This document shows positions 9,557 through 18,630 of a stretch of 64,000 nucleotides of DNA, in pieces; within the stretch, counting starts at the first letter, position 1; the number at the start of each line of letters is the position of its first letter. The position numbers and the translations under genes are program-made. Source of the stretch: Melanopsichium pennsylvanicum (taxonomy: Eukaryota; Basidiomycota; Ustilaginomycetes; Ustilaginales); assembly GCA_900208305.1 (NCBI GenBank), contig OAPG01000015.1, positions 186,001-250,000 of the forward strand. The letters run 5' to 3'. The notes under the pieces are model-generated. The model was given only the letters and a program-made list of their open reading frames with translations. It was not told the DNA's origin and did not search any database.

Positions 9557-10621
9557 TCAGGCGGCGGCCAAAGCTTCCTCTCTTTCCATGACACTTTTGT
9601 CCAACTTGATCAAAATGGTTGTTCTTGCCGGCCACTGTTCCGTGGCCACTGTATGAGCTGTTACTCTTGCGGGAAAACCCAACCCATCCAAAGCTGCCTC
9701 TACCATACCTGCTGTAATCGCCTCCACACTCAATGAGCTCATATCCTTTGGAACACTTATGCTCTTACTAAACGTAGGTACATTGGTTGAAATCATGTAT
9801 TCATCACCTCTTCCTGCCTCTGTACTCCTCTCAAGTGAATCCGCCGCTTTACCAAACGCCGCTTTCCAAAATTGCGTATGAATCCACAACAGTGTAGGTA
9901 ACAACCTCGTTTCCCTTTTCGGATTCTTGCTATTCAATACCATTTCTTGCCGATGCAACGTCAGCGACAAAATACGAGATCCAATAGTGTAACCCATTAA
10001 TGAAAGTCGCTTTTCAAGATCTGTAATTCCAGTCACTCGTCCTTGTGTATAACTCACCATCTCGCTAAACAGGAAGCTCAGCGAGGAAAGGTTGACTTCA
10101 CATTGTCGAGTCTTGTCCCGAGGCCTTTCGACGATATCCGGTACAGATCCCAAGCGTGTAGCGGTTGAAGAAGAAAAGACGTTTGAAGAGGTAGAGATGC
10201 TATTGTATGAAGTGTTCCCTTCATCGTTGGGAGTGGTGGTGGTGCTGGTGAACGATGCAAACCGACTGCCCAACCCCCCTGTTGTTGTAGCACCGCTTAT
10301 TGAAGTAGCAGAAGATTGTCGATTGCCGAAAGTGAGATTAGAGTTGCGATGAGAAGAAAACGAAGAAGGAGATGAGACAAGTGCGGTTTGAGATGCCGAA
10401 TTGGCAGCTGAGGATAGCACACTGGCGGATGTGCGTCGCGAAGAGAAGGGCGGTGGCATACCACCACCCATACTAGAGCTGTGAGATGCAAACGAATATA
10501 CTGCTGCTGATGATGGTTCAGGGAGGCGTGCAGCAGGATAAGGGTGGGACGAGGAAGAGGGAGAATTGGATCCGTTCGTTTGGACTGAATACCGTTGTGA
10601 GACTCTGGGTGTGGATGTCAT
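9557..10621 (-). CDS. TRAPP subunit Trs31 (TRAPPC5)
   Basis: This is a core TRAPP tethering-complex subunit that acts with Bet3 and Trs23 as part of the Ypt1/Rab1 exchange factor at the ER-Golgi. I take the ATG at 10621 (MTSTPRVSQRYS), which gives 354 residues; the frame extends upstream but that part looks like leader. Residues 1-165 are a Ser/Thr/Pro-rich disordered extension. From about 168 the conserved Bet3-like fold follows: CEVNLSSLSFLFSEMV, then KRETRLLPTLLWIHTQFWK, then KAADSLERSTE and DEYMIS, then ISVPKDMSSL and GFPARVTAH. Vertebrate TRAPPC5 is about 188 residues, so the extra length is the N-terminal tail. The gene is convergent with TRM140. Confidence 0.92.
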   Translation of the reverse strand: MTSTPRVSQRYSVQTNGSNSPSSSSHPYPAARLPEPSSAAVYSFASHSSSMGGGMPPPFSSRRTSASVLSSAANSASQTALVSSPSSFSSHRNSNLTFGNRQSSATSISGATTTGGLGSRFASFTSTTTTPNDEGNTSYNSISTSSNVFSSSTATRLGSVPDIVERPRDKTRQCEVNLSSLSFLFSEMVSYTQGRVTGITDLEKRLSLMGYTIGSRILSLTLHRQEMVLNSKNPKRETRLLPTLLWIHTQFWKAAFGKAADSLERSTEAGRGDEYMISTNVPTFSKSISVPKDMSSLSVEAITAGMVEAALDGLGFPARVTAHTVATEQWPARTTILIKLDKSVMEREEALAAA

Positions 10622-11029
10622 TTTGCATTGTCCAACAACCCAAGCTGCCAAAAAAGAAACGAATAGAAATTTGCGTGAACCTGTTCCGTAGTATGAGGAC
10701 GACCGTGACCAGGGTGTAGGTTGTATAAATGACGCCAAGTAGATGGTGATAGAGGTTTATGGTGGTGAGGACGAAGGCAATCAACGCAGGGCTCGTGCGC
10801 AATCCCAGCAAGCCGCGTGCGGATTTCTGGCTTCTCATACAAATTCCCGCGTTCCGAGCCCTCGCATACCATCCTCTCGCACTACTCCCAAAACGTCTTC
10901 TCTCAATCTCTTCAAACATAGCAATCTTACTGACACAACATTCTATTAAGGGACGCATACAGTGGAGAAGAGTGGCGCAGTACAAATGGTATGATCGAAT
11001 AAAAAAAGTCTAGTGCTACAGGATCTTGT
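10622..11029. other. Intergenic between SIKE gene and TRS31
   Basis: This 408-bp stretch lies between two minus-strand genes. It holds the TRS31 promoter and leader and the 3' UTR of the SIKE-family gene. A minus-strand frame that continues across it into TRS31 shows no domain and is taken as chance. Confidence 0.5.
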
Positions 11030-13027
11030 TTAGCTCAAGCTTTTGTTCGAAGCACTTGAACTCAACTTGTGGTGGTGACGATTTCCCTTGCCCCTATTCT
11101 TGCCCTTCTTTCTGGGAGATGCCGATCCGTCTTTCTGTGCCTGGTGATCCAGGTTCAATGTTGCAAGAGCAACTACCGAATCCGACGCCTTGTCCTCCAC
11201 CACGGCTCTCGCATCAATTTCTGCATTCTCTTCGCCTGCCGCTGTGTCCTTTGGTGCATGTGCCTCCAGCCCGACACCGACATTATCTTGCTTTGCTGGC
11301 TCGGCTGGAATAATTGCCCCACGTTCTTCCAATTTTGACGAATCGATGCTGGGAATCGTGGCTGACTCGGCAGGAATAGGTTGAAAGTCGCCTCTGATAC
11401 TTTCAGCGGGTGGTGCACCCTTGTCAACTGAGGCGACGGTGTCATCTGCCTCGAGACCTCCGTCAGAAGCAGAGGTTGACGAAACACTTGTGTCGTTCGA
11501 TGACTCTAAAATATCAGACGATGAGGCCAACGATTCTGCTGGATCGTCATCGGCGGTGGAAGGCGTTGTTGACACCTCAGCAACATCAATACCAGAAGCT
11601 GAAGTGACAGTCGTCTTTGAATCGCTTTCCTCGATTCCTGTCGATACCAGAGCCGGCGGGGCTGCTTCAGCAAGCATGTTGGGCGCCTCACTTGTAGCTG
11701 GCTCAACAGAAGTAACCACATCCACCTCATCGATGGGTGTGATTTCGTCTGCATCCGTGCTTGCAGCACCAGTAGCCTCGCTTTGAGCTGGTAGTGTTGC
11801 GTGCACTTGAGACAAAGCTTGTTCCTGTTTGGAAGCAGCTCGAAGCTCTTCAATCGACGATGGCGCCGTGTCGGCGTCGTCAGCTGCAAACACGACGGGG
11901 AGAGAAGCAGTGACGGATGGCGGTGGCTCTTGACGATCAGAACCTATCGATGGGCTCGCTTCGCCTGCTCGACGGCCACGGTCGGTTTCGCTCTCATCTG
12001 CAAGGATGGCTTCTTCGATGATCTGGTCTTTTCGCTCTAACGCGGGCATGAGCTTGGGTGAAGCGCGAGCCTGTGATGAGGTTGAAGCTTCCTCTTCGCC
12101 GGGTCGGGTGATGGAAGACACCTGGAGCGTCCTGTGTGGTGGCTGGCCACTTGCTTCCGCTGCGATAGTTGCTTCGTCCACTGTGAGTGATGCACGTCGC
12201 TCTACTGTCGACACGGGATTGCTTACTGAAGAAGCATGTACGCCTGTCTGAGACGCACCGTCGGCGCCTGCTGTTGTGGATAGCAATGCGTCGCCCTTGT
12301 GCTTGAGACCAAGCAGCTCTCGCAAGGTCTCATTCTCCATCCGAAGCCTTTCCTCTTCTGTGAGTTGTTCGAGCGCATCGTCAGCGCGCATCGCCACGGG
12401 ATCGGTCGCTTTGCCAGTATATCCGCCTGACCCGTACCATTTTGGATGCTGTGACCAGCCACGTTTTGCCTTGGACGGTGAATGATCGTCATACTCCTCT
12501 TCCTCGACGTTGTCGCTGACTTGTCCGTCCAACGACTGCATTGCTCTCCTCACCAGTCCACCAAGATGGGTGAGGGTGCCGCTGAAGGCGGTCTCTGCCG
12601 CGAGTGTCTGTTCTGCTGCATTATGGGATGTCTGTGCGAGAAGAGACTCGTAGTGCTGTGTTAGTTGCAAGGTGTGGTGTTGTGTTGAATGCGAAAAGCT
12701 ACGGAACTTGGCCATGACGGTCTCGAGCGTGTTTTCATATTCGCGAAGGAGCAAGGCTTGCTGCTTGTTCTCGTGAGAAAGGCCGAGGTTCTCTTTGACA
12801 AGGTGAGCGTTAAGTGCCTCGAGTTCGGACTCGAACTTCTCTTTGGAAAGATCGGTGTTGAATCTGCGCAGAGCAAACCCGGTGCCAGAGTGGATGGCTT
12901 GTCCACGTAGCTGATCTGCTTGTTGCTGAAGCGATTCACAGAGTTGACGATTTGCCTGAAGTTGGTTTGTGAGATCCTCGATGAGAGACCATAGTCTCTG
13001 CATGTCATCGCCGTCCATGATGGTCAT
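11030..13027 (-). CDS. SIKE-family coiled-coil protein (probable STRIPAK component)
   Basis: This is a 665-residue protein. Residues 1-180 are coiled coil with the SIKE/FGFR1OP2-like pattern, notably ENLGLSHENKQQALLLREYE followed by TLETVMAKFR at about 80-110. A second conserved piece, RMENETLRELLGLKH, lies near 230. This matches the order seen in animal SIKE and FGFR1OP2, which belong to the striatin phosphatase-kinase (STRIPAK) complex. The remaining 400 residues are acidic, Ser/Thr/Ala-rich and probably disordered. The tail is very basic (PRKKGKNRGKGNRHHHK). The start could be either the ATG at 13027 or the one at 13018. The family call is moderate, and the STRIPAK role is inferred. Confidence 0.7.
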   Translation of the reverse strand: MTIMDGDDMQRLWSLIEDLTNQLQANRQLCESLQQQADQLRGQAIHSGTGFALRRFNTDLSKEKFESELEALNAHLVKENLGLSHENKQQALLLREYENTLETVMAKFRSFSHSTQHHTLQLTQHYESLLAQTSHNAAEQTLAAETAFSGTLTHLGGLVRRAMQSLDGQVSDNVEEEEYDDHSPSKAKRGWSQHPKWYGSGGYTGKATDPVAMRADDALEQLTEEERLRMENETLRELLGLKHKGDALLSTTAGADGASQTGVHASSVSNPVSTVERRASLTVDEATIAAEASGQPPHRTLQVSSITRPGEEEASTSSQARASPKLMPALERKDQIIEEAILADESETDRGRRAGEASPSIGSDRQEPPPSVTASLPVVFAADDADTAPSSIEELRAASKQEQALSQVHATLPAQSEATGAASTDADEITPIDEVDVVTSVEPATSEAPNMLAEAAPPALVSTGIEESDSKTTVTSASGIDVAEVSTTPSTADDDPAESLASSSDILESSNDTSVSSTSASDGGLEADDTVASVDKGAPPAESIRGDFQPIPAESATIPSIDSSKLEERGAIIPAEPAKQDNVGVGLEAHAPKDTAAGEENAEIDARAVVEDKASDSVVALATLNLDHQAQKDGSASPRKKGKNRGKGNRHHHKLSSSASNKSLS

Positions 13028-13735
13028 GTTCTGACCGGCGGAGAAGCGGCGGAGAAGCGGCGGAGAAGCGGGCAGTTGTTACGTGCTGAGCGAGTCCGAA
13101 TGTAGGTCGCTAAATTGTTTTACCACTTTCAAAATGAAGACGATTGTTGGACAGTAACAGCGAAGGAACCTCGAAAAGGCAATTATTTGCAGTTGTGCCT
13201 GATTGTTTGTGGTGATGTATTTGGCGAATCTGACTCGATGACGATGCAAGCAGGATAGCACGAGATAGTTGGACGATGTGTCAAGAGTGAATATGATGTA
13301 GACATGTAAATAAATGGTCAAAACGCCGAAAGCCGGCAATGCGGTTGAATAATGCAACCATGCGTCGTTTGTATTTGCAATTTCACGTGATAGCAAAATA
13401 CAGAGAAAATCGCTAATGAGATAATTTCAAGTATTTTGCAGGCTTGAGAAAGGAGAGTAAACAAATAAATACTTACAGAGAATTTGTTATAAACATTTTA
13501 ATATACTTCGAGACCAACACTTTGCCCCACGCTGCCCCACTTTGAACATTTCACGCACTTTTACACTCCACTTTGACACTCGCATGGGCACAGGCACACC
13601 TACACCTTCGTACTCTTATACCTTAGCCACCATCAAGATACCCTCAAGTCATGCAGCTCTGATATCTTTCTAGTCCTTTGACACTCTCTCGTGTGTATAA
13701 TCAGACTCGTTTTCGTTACTGGCACACTAGCCAAC
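13028..13735. promoter_or_regulatory. Divergent promoter region SIKE gene / HOK1
   Basis: The 708 bp between two divergent start codons must hold both promoters. Three exact copies of the 11-mer CGGCGGAGAAG (13036-13068) lie 9 to 41 bp upstream of the SIKE-gene ATG, in its leader. The HOK1 side is CA- and CT-rich. Confidence 0.55.
13036..13068. repeat. 11-bp tandem repeat (CGGCGGAGAAG)x3
   Basis: Three perfect copies lie in the 5' leader of the SIKE-family gene, ending within 10 bp of its start codon. On the gene's strand the leader reads CTTCTCCGCCG repeats. Confidence 0.9.
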
Positions 13736-16534
13736 ATGTCGGACACGGCCGACTCTTCATCGTCATCGCCGCAGCCCTTCGCAGAGGCATCATCTTCCTC
13801 TATCAAACACTCCTCATCGTCACGTGCTGAAATCGATGCATTTATCGCATGGACGCAGGCTGTGATTGCTCACCTACCTGGCAACATCAAAACTGTTATC
13901 AAGCCTGTAGATCTAGCGGACGGCGTCGCACTCTTTCACATTCTTTCCGATATCGATCCAGATCTCTTTCGCAACCCACATGCTGGCGACACAAAGGACA
14001 ATTGGGTGCTGACCATTGGCACCCTCAAGCGACTGTTCAAACTCATGATGCAATTCTACTCCCAGATCTTGCAGTGTGCTCCCACTCCGCTACCCGCGCC
14101 CGACCTCAATGCTATTGCACGCTCAGCTGACCCGATAGAGCTCTCCAAGCTATGCTTACTCGCTATCGGTATTGCTGTACAGAGCGAGAAGAACGAATCG
14201 CATATTGCCGCAATCCAAACGCTCGATCAGACTCATCAACATCAGCTCATGATGTCTATCGAGAGCATCATGTCCTATATCCACCAGGGACAACAGGAGC
14301 AAAGCGCAATAACCTCGGCAGACGACTCCGTCTCTTCTTCTCCGTTCGCTCCAGACAGTGCCGACCGTGTCGATGCAAACCACCAATCCAAGTCTGTTGC
14401 ACAGCTGGCAGCTGAGATCGAAGCAGTCACCGCCGAAAAGGTCGACATCGAAAAGACACATTTGCTCCTGCTCGATGCCCACCGCGACATCCAGAACCAA
14501 TTTCAAGATTTAAAGACCGAAAAGGATGAGCTCGCATCCACCCACGAAGCCTACAAGAAACGAGTCGAGGAAGAGCGCAGCGAAGAAGCCGATGTCCTTA
14601 TGCGACAAGAGATGGAAAAGCTCAAGAACGACCTGCGACGCAGCGAGGACGCTCTTGCCGAGTTGGAAAGCGACAACGAGAAGCTGCTTCAGCATGGCGA
14701 CGAATCCAAACGCAAGATTGACGAGCTCTCAAAGAGCGCGGAAGAGGTTACAAAGCTCAAGGATCAGATCGAAGAGTACAGGCATGCTGCAGATCGTCTG
14801 CAGAAAGCTGAAAATGCGATTGAAAAGTACAAGAAGAAGCTCGAAGAAGGCGCTGACATTCGGCGTCAGCTTAAAATCCTCGAAGATCAGAATGCCGAGC
14901 TCGTCGACCGTAACGCCAAGCTTGAAGATGAATACAAGCGTGTCTCGGCCTTCAAACCTCTCATGGATTCGTATAAGATGCAGATTGCCGACCTAGAAAC
15001 AAAATCGTCCAGTCTGCAACGCGATCTTGCAGCCTCCAAGTACGAGCAGGAGCAGATCCTCTCGCGACTCAAAGCTTCCGAGGCACAACGTGCCACCGAA
15101 AAAGAGGAGATGGAGCTCTACCAAGAACGCATCAAAGAGCTCGAGCTGGGAGGCGATGCTGCAGGTACTACACGAAAGAAGCTTGTGAGTCGCAACTCGA
15201 ATGCTTCTGCCAATGGAGTCGATGGTCTTGTCGCAGCGGATGCCAGCAGAGCGAGTGCGGACAATGATGACGATCTCGAAGATCCAGATCGCTTGGATCG
15301 TTCTGGCGAGCTCGAAGCTGCGCTGAGCGGTATCACCATGGCTGATCTCAAGATCCAGGTTCGCAAGCTCGCGCGCGAGCTCGAAGCAGCGCGAGCCAAC
15401 AAAGCGGATCAGTCTCGACTGATTGTGCTCGAGAACCTGTTGGAAGATGCACAACGTATGAAAGCACGGTATGAAGCCGACTATCTGCGCGAACACCGTG
15501 ACAAAATGGTATTGCAGAATCAGCTCGAGCAGATAAGCAGTGGCAAGTCGGATTTGGGCGATGGTAACGAGGCTGCTTTCGCATTGCGATTGCGACTGAA
15601 CGAGGTGGTCGAGGAGCTAGATGTGGCCAAACGTCGAGTGAGCGAATTGGAGGTGCAAAACGAGCAAGTGGTTCGTGAGCTGACTGTAGCCAAGTCGGAT
15701 CTCACCTTGGTCAACAAAGATCAGGTGGATATGCTACACTCGCTGCGAGCTTCGATGGAAGGGGACAAAGACGAGCTGGAAGCACACGTCAAGAGGCTCA
15801 AGACGGAATTGGGTTTGGTGGGCGAACAGAATCGCATGTATATGGCTCAAGTAAATTCTTTGCTCATGGAGAAAGTGGATTTGCAAGCAGAGGGGATTGG
15901 ACAACGTGATGAAGCGCTCAAACGCGAACGCACTCTGGGTGAGCTTCGTACGCGTCTGCAAGGTAAAGGTCTACCAAAGGAGGTGGAGGAGATGGTAGCC
16001 AGCCTGCAAAATGAAGCGATGAATTCGACTCGCGACTTGAAGGCGTTGCAAGAGCGCTTTGGTAAAGCTAAGACATTTATTAAACAGCAGGACAAGATGA
16101 TCAAAGAGAAGGATCGAAGCATTGCGGCGGCTGCAGCAGCTGGCAGTTTGATGGGTTCTTCTGGGAGCGGTGGATTTGACGGTGCGGCGGAAGGTGGAGA
16201 TGAGAATTTGGAACGAGAAGCAAGGAGGTTGCGCGACCAAGTGCGTAATCTGGAACGGGAGCAGAGGCTGATGATGTCGGCGTTTCAGGAGCTCGGACGA
16301 CGGTACATGGTGGAGCTGGAATCGGGTCGCAACCCGAGCGGCGGTGGTGGCGGAGGTGGTGCGGTAGGAGTAGGAGGTGGGGGTGTGTATGCAAGGACGC
16401 GTTCGGCATCGTATGCGGCTGGTGGAGTACGCGCCCTGTCTGGATTGACTGGTCTCAACGCTCCGGGTAGAAGTTGGCTTGCGAACCAGAGACGAACGGT
16501 GAATCCCACGCTTCAGCTTGCTAGCAGGAGGTAG
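13736..16534 (+). CDS. hok1: Hook-family dynein/kinesin adaptor (Hok1)
   Basis: Hook proteins link early endosomes to dynein and kinesin-3. The ATG at 13736 (MSDTADSSSSS) gives 932 residues; the frame is open a little further upstream. Residues 30-175 form the Hook N-terminal calponin-homology-like domain (AFIAWTQAVI, IKPVDLADGVALFHILSDID, NWVLTIGTLKRLFKLMMQFY, ELSKLCLLAIGIAVQSE). Residues 220-840 are almost continuous coiled coil. A glycine-rich linker near 875-890 precedes a short basic C-terminus that may hold the cargo-complex binding region. Size and layout match the Ustilago maydis adaptor Hok1. A long 2-kb intergenic region separates it from INO1. Confidence 0.92.
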   Translation: MSDTADSSSSSPQPFAEASSSSIKHSSSSRAEIDAFIAWTQAVIAHLPGNIKTVIKPVDLADGVALFHILSDIDPDLFRNPHAGDTKDNWVLTIGTLKRLFKLMMQFYSQILQCAPTPLPAPDLNAIARSADPIELSKLCLLAIGIAVQSEKNESHIAAIQTLDQTHQHQLMMSIESIMSYIHQGQQEQSAITSADDSVSSSPFAPDSADRVDANHQSKSVAQLAAEIEAVTAEKVDIEKTHLLLLDAHRDIQNQFQDLKTEKDELASTHEAYKKRVEEERSEEADVLMRQEMEKLKNDLRRSEDALAELESDNEKLLQHGDESKRKIDELSKSAEEVTKLKDQIEEYRHAADRLQKAENAIEKYKKKLEEGADIRRQLKILEDQNAELVDRNAKLEDEYKRVSAFKPLMDSYKMQIADLETKSSSLQRDLAASKYEQEQILSRLKASEAQRATEKEEMELYQERIKELELGGDAAGTTRKKLVSRNSNASANGVDGLVAADASRASADNDDDLEDPDRLDRSGELEAALSGITMADLKIQVRKLARELEAARANKADQSRLIVLENLLEDAQRMKARYEADYLREHRDKMVLQNQLEQISSGKSDLGDGNEAAFALRLRLNEVVEELDVAKRRVSELEVQNEQVVRELTVAKSDLTLVNKDQVDMLHSLRASMEGDKDELEAHVKRLKTELGLVGEQNRMYMAQVNSLLMEKVDLQAEGIGQRDEALKRERTLGELRTRLQGKGLPKEVEEMVASLQNEAMNSTRDLKALQERFGKAKTFIKQQDKMIKEKDRSIAAAAAAGSLMGSSGSGGFDGAAEGGDENLEREARRLRDQVRNLEREQRLMMSAFQELGRRYMVELESGRNPSGGGGGGGAVGVGGGGVYARTRSASYAAGGVRALSGLTGLNAPGRSWLANQRRTVNPTLQLASRR

Positions 16535-18023
16535 CACTAGAGTGGCGGACACGTTATTGCCCTGTTTGGTCGATTTGGTTGGGTTCTCACTTTGGACCTG
16601 CTTGAATCACAATGTCACATCATACCCACACCTACTTTTGATGACTTGAGAATTTGGATTATTACTCACTACCACTGCATCTGTCTATCAATACCTCAAG
16701 GCTAATACTGTACATGGCTACACTTGTGAGCTCTGCAAAATGTGGAAATGTGTGAGGAGGTCGCAGTTTAGGGCTTTGTGTTTGCTTTTAGAGTCGAGGT
16801 TACTATATAGAGAAACGGACCTGTCAAAAACGCTGGTATCTGGTCAAGTTACAAACATGTGGATTATTCATATGCGCTTCAATAGCCCAGACAGGGTCGT
16901 GAATGCCTGTATCCTACTCTCAGGGCTTTATGAAGGAAAAAGAAAAGCGATAACAGCACAGTTGTGCCAATTCGTCCGGAGATCAAGATGCCGATGAGCA
17001 TTTGTTATTGCATGTAATTTACAATAGTGTACAGTAAAGTAATTTAGCGTTATTTACTATTAATGAAAGCTAGTGGTCTGCAGAGGAAGTTTTCTCAAGA
17101 AGTTCTTTTGCAACGTGAAATCCAAAAAGGAAAAGAGGCAAACGAAGGTTGAAACAGCTTTGAGTCGCCCCCGCATTGTTCACCACCTTTACACCTTAGA
17201 AAAGAGAGATTGTATAGGGTGTGGCTGGCTTAGAAAATGATAGTATAGTAATTTACAGTACGTTCTGCCCAGTACAGCAATTGTAGTTGGGAAATCTTGA
17301 CTCGGCCGGGTGCTGGTTTGTATCGGAGATCTGAGGTTTTGATGACATTGTATGGGTTTGTTGTCATGCATTCACATTGACATTCTTGTAATATTTACTT
17401 TAGCATGCGTGCGTGCGTGCTTGTCGCTTGTGCCGTGCCGTCTTGCGATCGGCTCCGATCCGTGGACATGCAATATTTGAGACGGACAACCACACGCTTG
17501 TCCTTTTTCCCTCTGACTGCTGGCACTACAACTCACCTACTGTAACTCTACCATACTGTCATCTTTTACGGTCCGGCCGCCTGTCGAGCCTCTCACTCGC
17601 TCGCTTGATCGATTAGCTTCCAGTGCTTGCACACGAATTATGCTCTATCAAGTAGCGTTGCCCACGAATGCAAACGAGAAGCTAAATAGTTGCAAATACC
17701 TAACACGTGCGCTCGACAGGCGTTTAGTAGCCAGAGATCCAGGCAAAGAAGCCCACAGAGTGTGAGGTTGCTGTGTACAAACCCAGGCAGTAAGTCAGGT
17801 AAGGTAAGGTATTGTTTGAATCGAACGATGAGCCGGAAATAGTAATTTAAATTTACTGTATAAGCAAACGGTGGGGGCACCAGCAGGTTAGATTTCGACG
17901 CGGGGGGTCGATCGCCTTTTCTCTTTGACTCTCTTGTCCCTGATTGATTTTCTGTTCGGGCTTGGATCGACGCATTTCAAACTCATTGTATTCAAAATTG
18001 GCTGACATTGACGTTCTGTTACG

Positions 18024-18055
18024 TCCAAATCCAAATCCAAATCCAAATTCAAATT
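18024..18055. repeat. 6-bp tandem repeat (CCAAAT)n
   Basis: About five copies of CCAAAT/TCAAAT lie roughly 600 bp upstream of the INO1 ATG. CCAAT-like cores are contained in none of them exactly, so this is listed as a simple repeat. Confidence 0.75.
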
Positions 18056-18299
18056 TTGTTGGATTTTCGGTCTCTTCTTGTCCATCACGTTTCCCTAGCA
18101 CTTCCGCGTGCACCCTTTTTTTTCTTTTTCTTTCAAAAAACGTTGACTGATTTGATGCCACATCTTCGGAAAATTGAGGAGAGATTTCCCAGCCTGCTCT
18201 TTTGCCTTGACACACGCTGCCACACCACAACACGACCTGCGTGTGTCGAATTTCGGATCAAACTCTTCACCCGCCATTCTCGCCCATTCACGTAAACGA

Positions 18300-18305
18300 T
18301 ATAAA
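18300..18305 (+). promoter_or_regulatory. Putative TATA box of INO1
   Basis: TATAAA, in the context GATATAAAGG, lies 326 bp upstream of the INO1 start. A long CT-rich leader follows. The spacing would imply a 5' UTR of roughly 250-290 nt. A highly expressed, regulated gene makes a TATA promoter plausible. Confidence 0.45.
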
Positions 18306-18630
18306 GGTCGTTCATCACCGCTTTCACCCATCATCCCCATATCACATCAGTGTTATTCCACTTTCGATCACTTTCGATTATACTACACCTCTCTCAAACA
18401 AACAAACACACGCAGCAATTTCCCTGCAAGTCATTGTCTCAACCACAGGACTTGCATATTCCATCTGTTGCCCACCATTTTTTCCAACCAGCTTTGCTCG
18501 TCGCACAACTCTCACAGGGGCAACAAGCACACCGCTCCTGCCTTCCTAGCAGCGCATTGAAATTGCTCTCATCAACGTCCCCCTTTTTGTTAATCTACTC
18601 TTCCTTCTCCTAAACCAAGCTTTCCCAACA

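Larger units (their letters stand above)
16535..18630. other. Intergenic HOK1 to INO1 (2.1 kb)
   Basis: No gene is supported. The first kilobase is AT-rich, with several copies of the TACTGTA/TACAGTA motif (16706, 17030, 17254, 17854). The last 600 bp are CT-rich and form the INO1 promoter and leader, with a CCAAAT repeat and a TATA box. Short frames near 16740 and 17413 lack homology signals. Confidence 0.6.

Noticed and set aside
10518..10985. Minus-strand frame of 155 codons overlapping the TRS31 start
   Set aside because: It overlaps a secure gene in another frame and shows no domain or codon bias.
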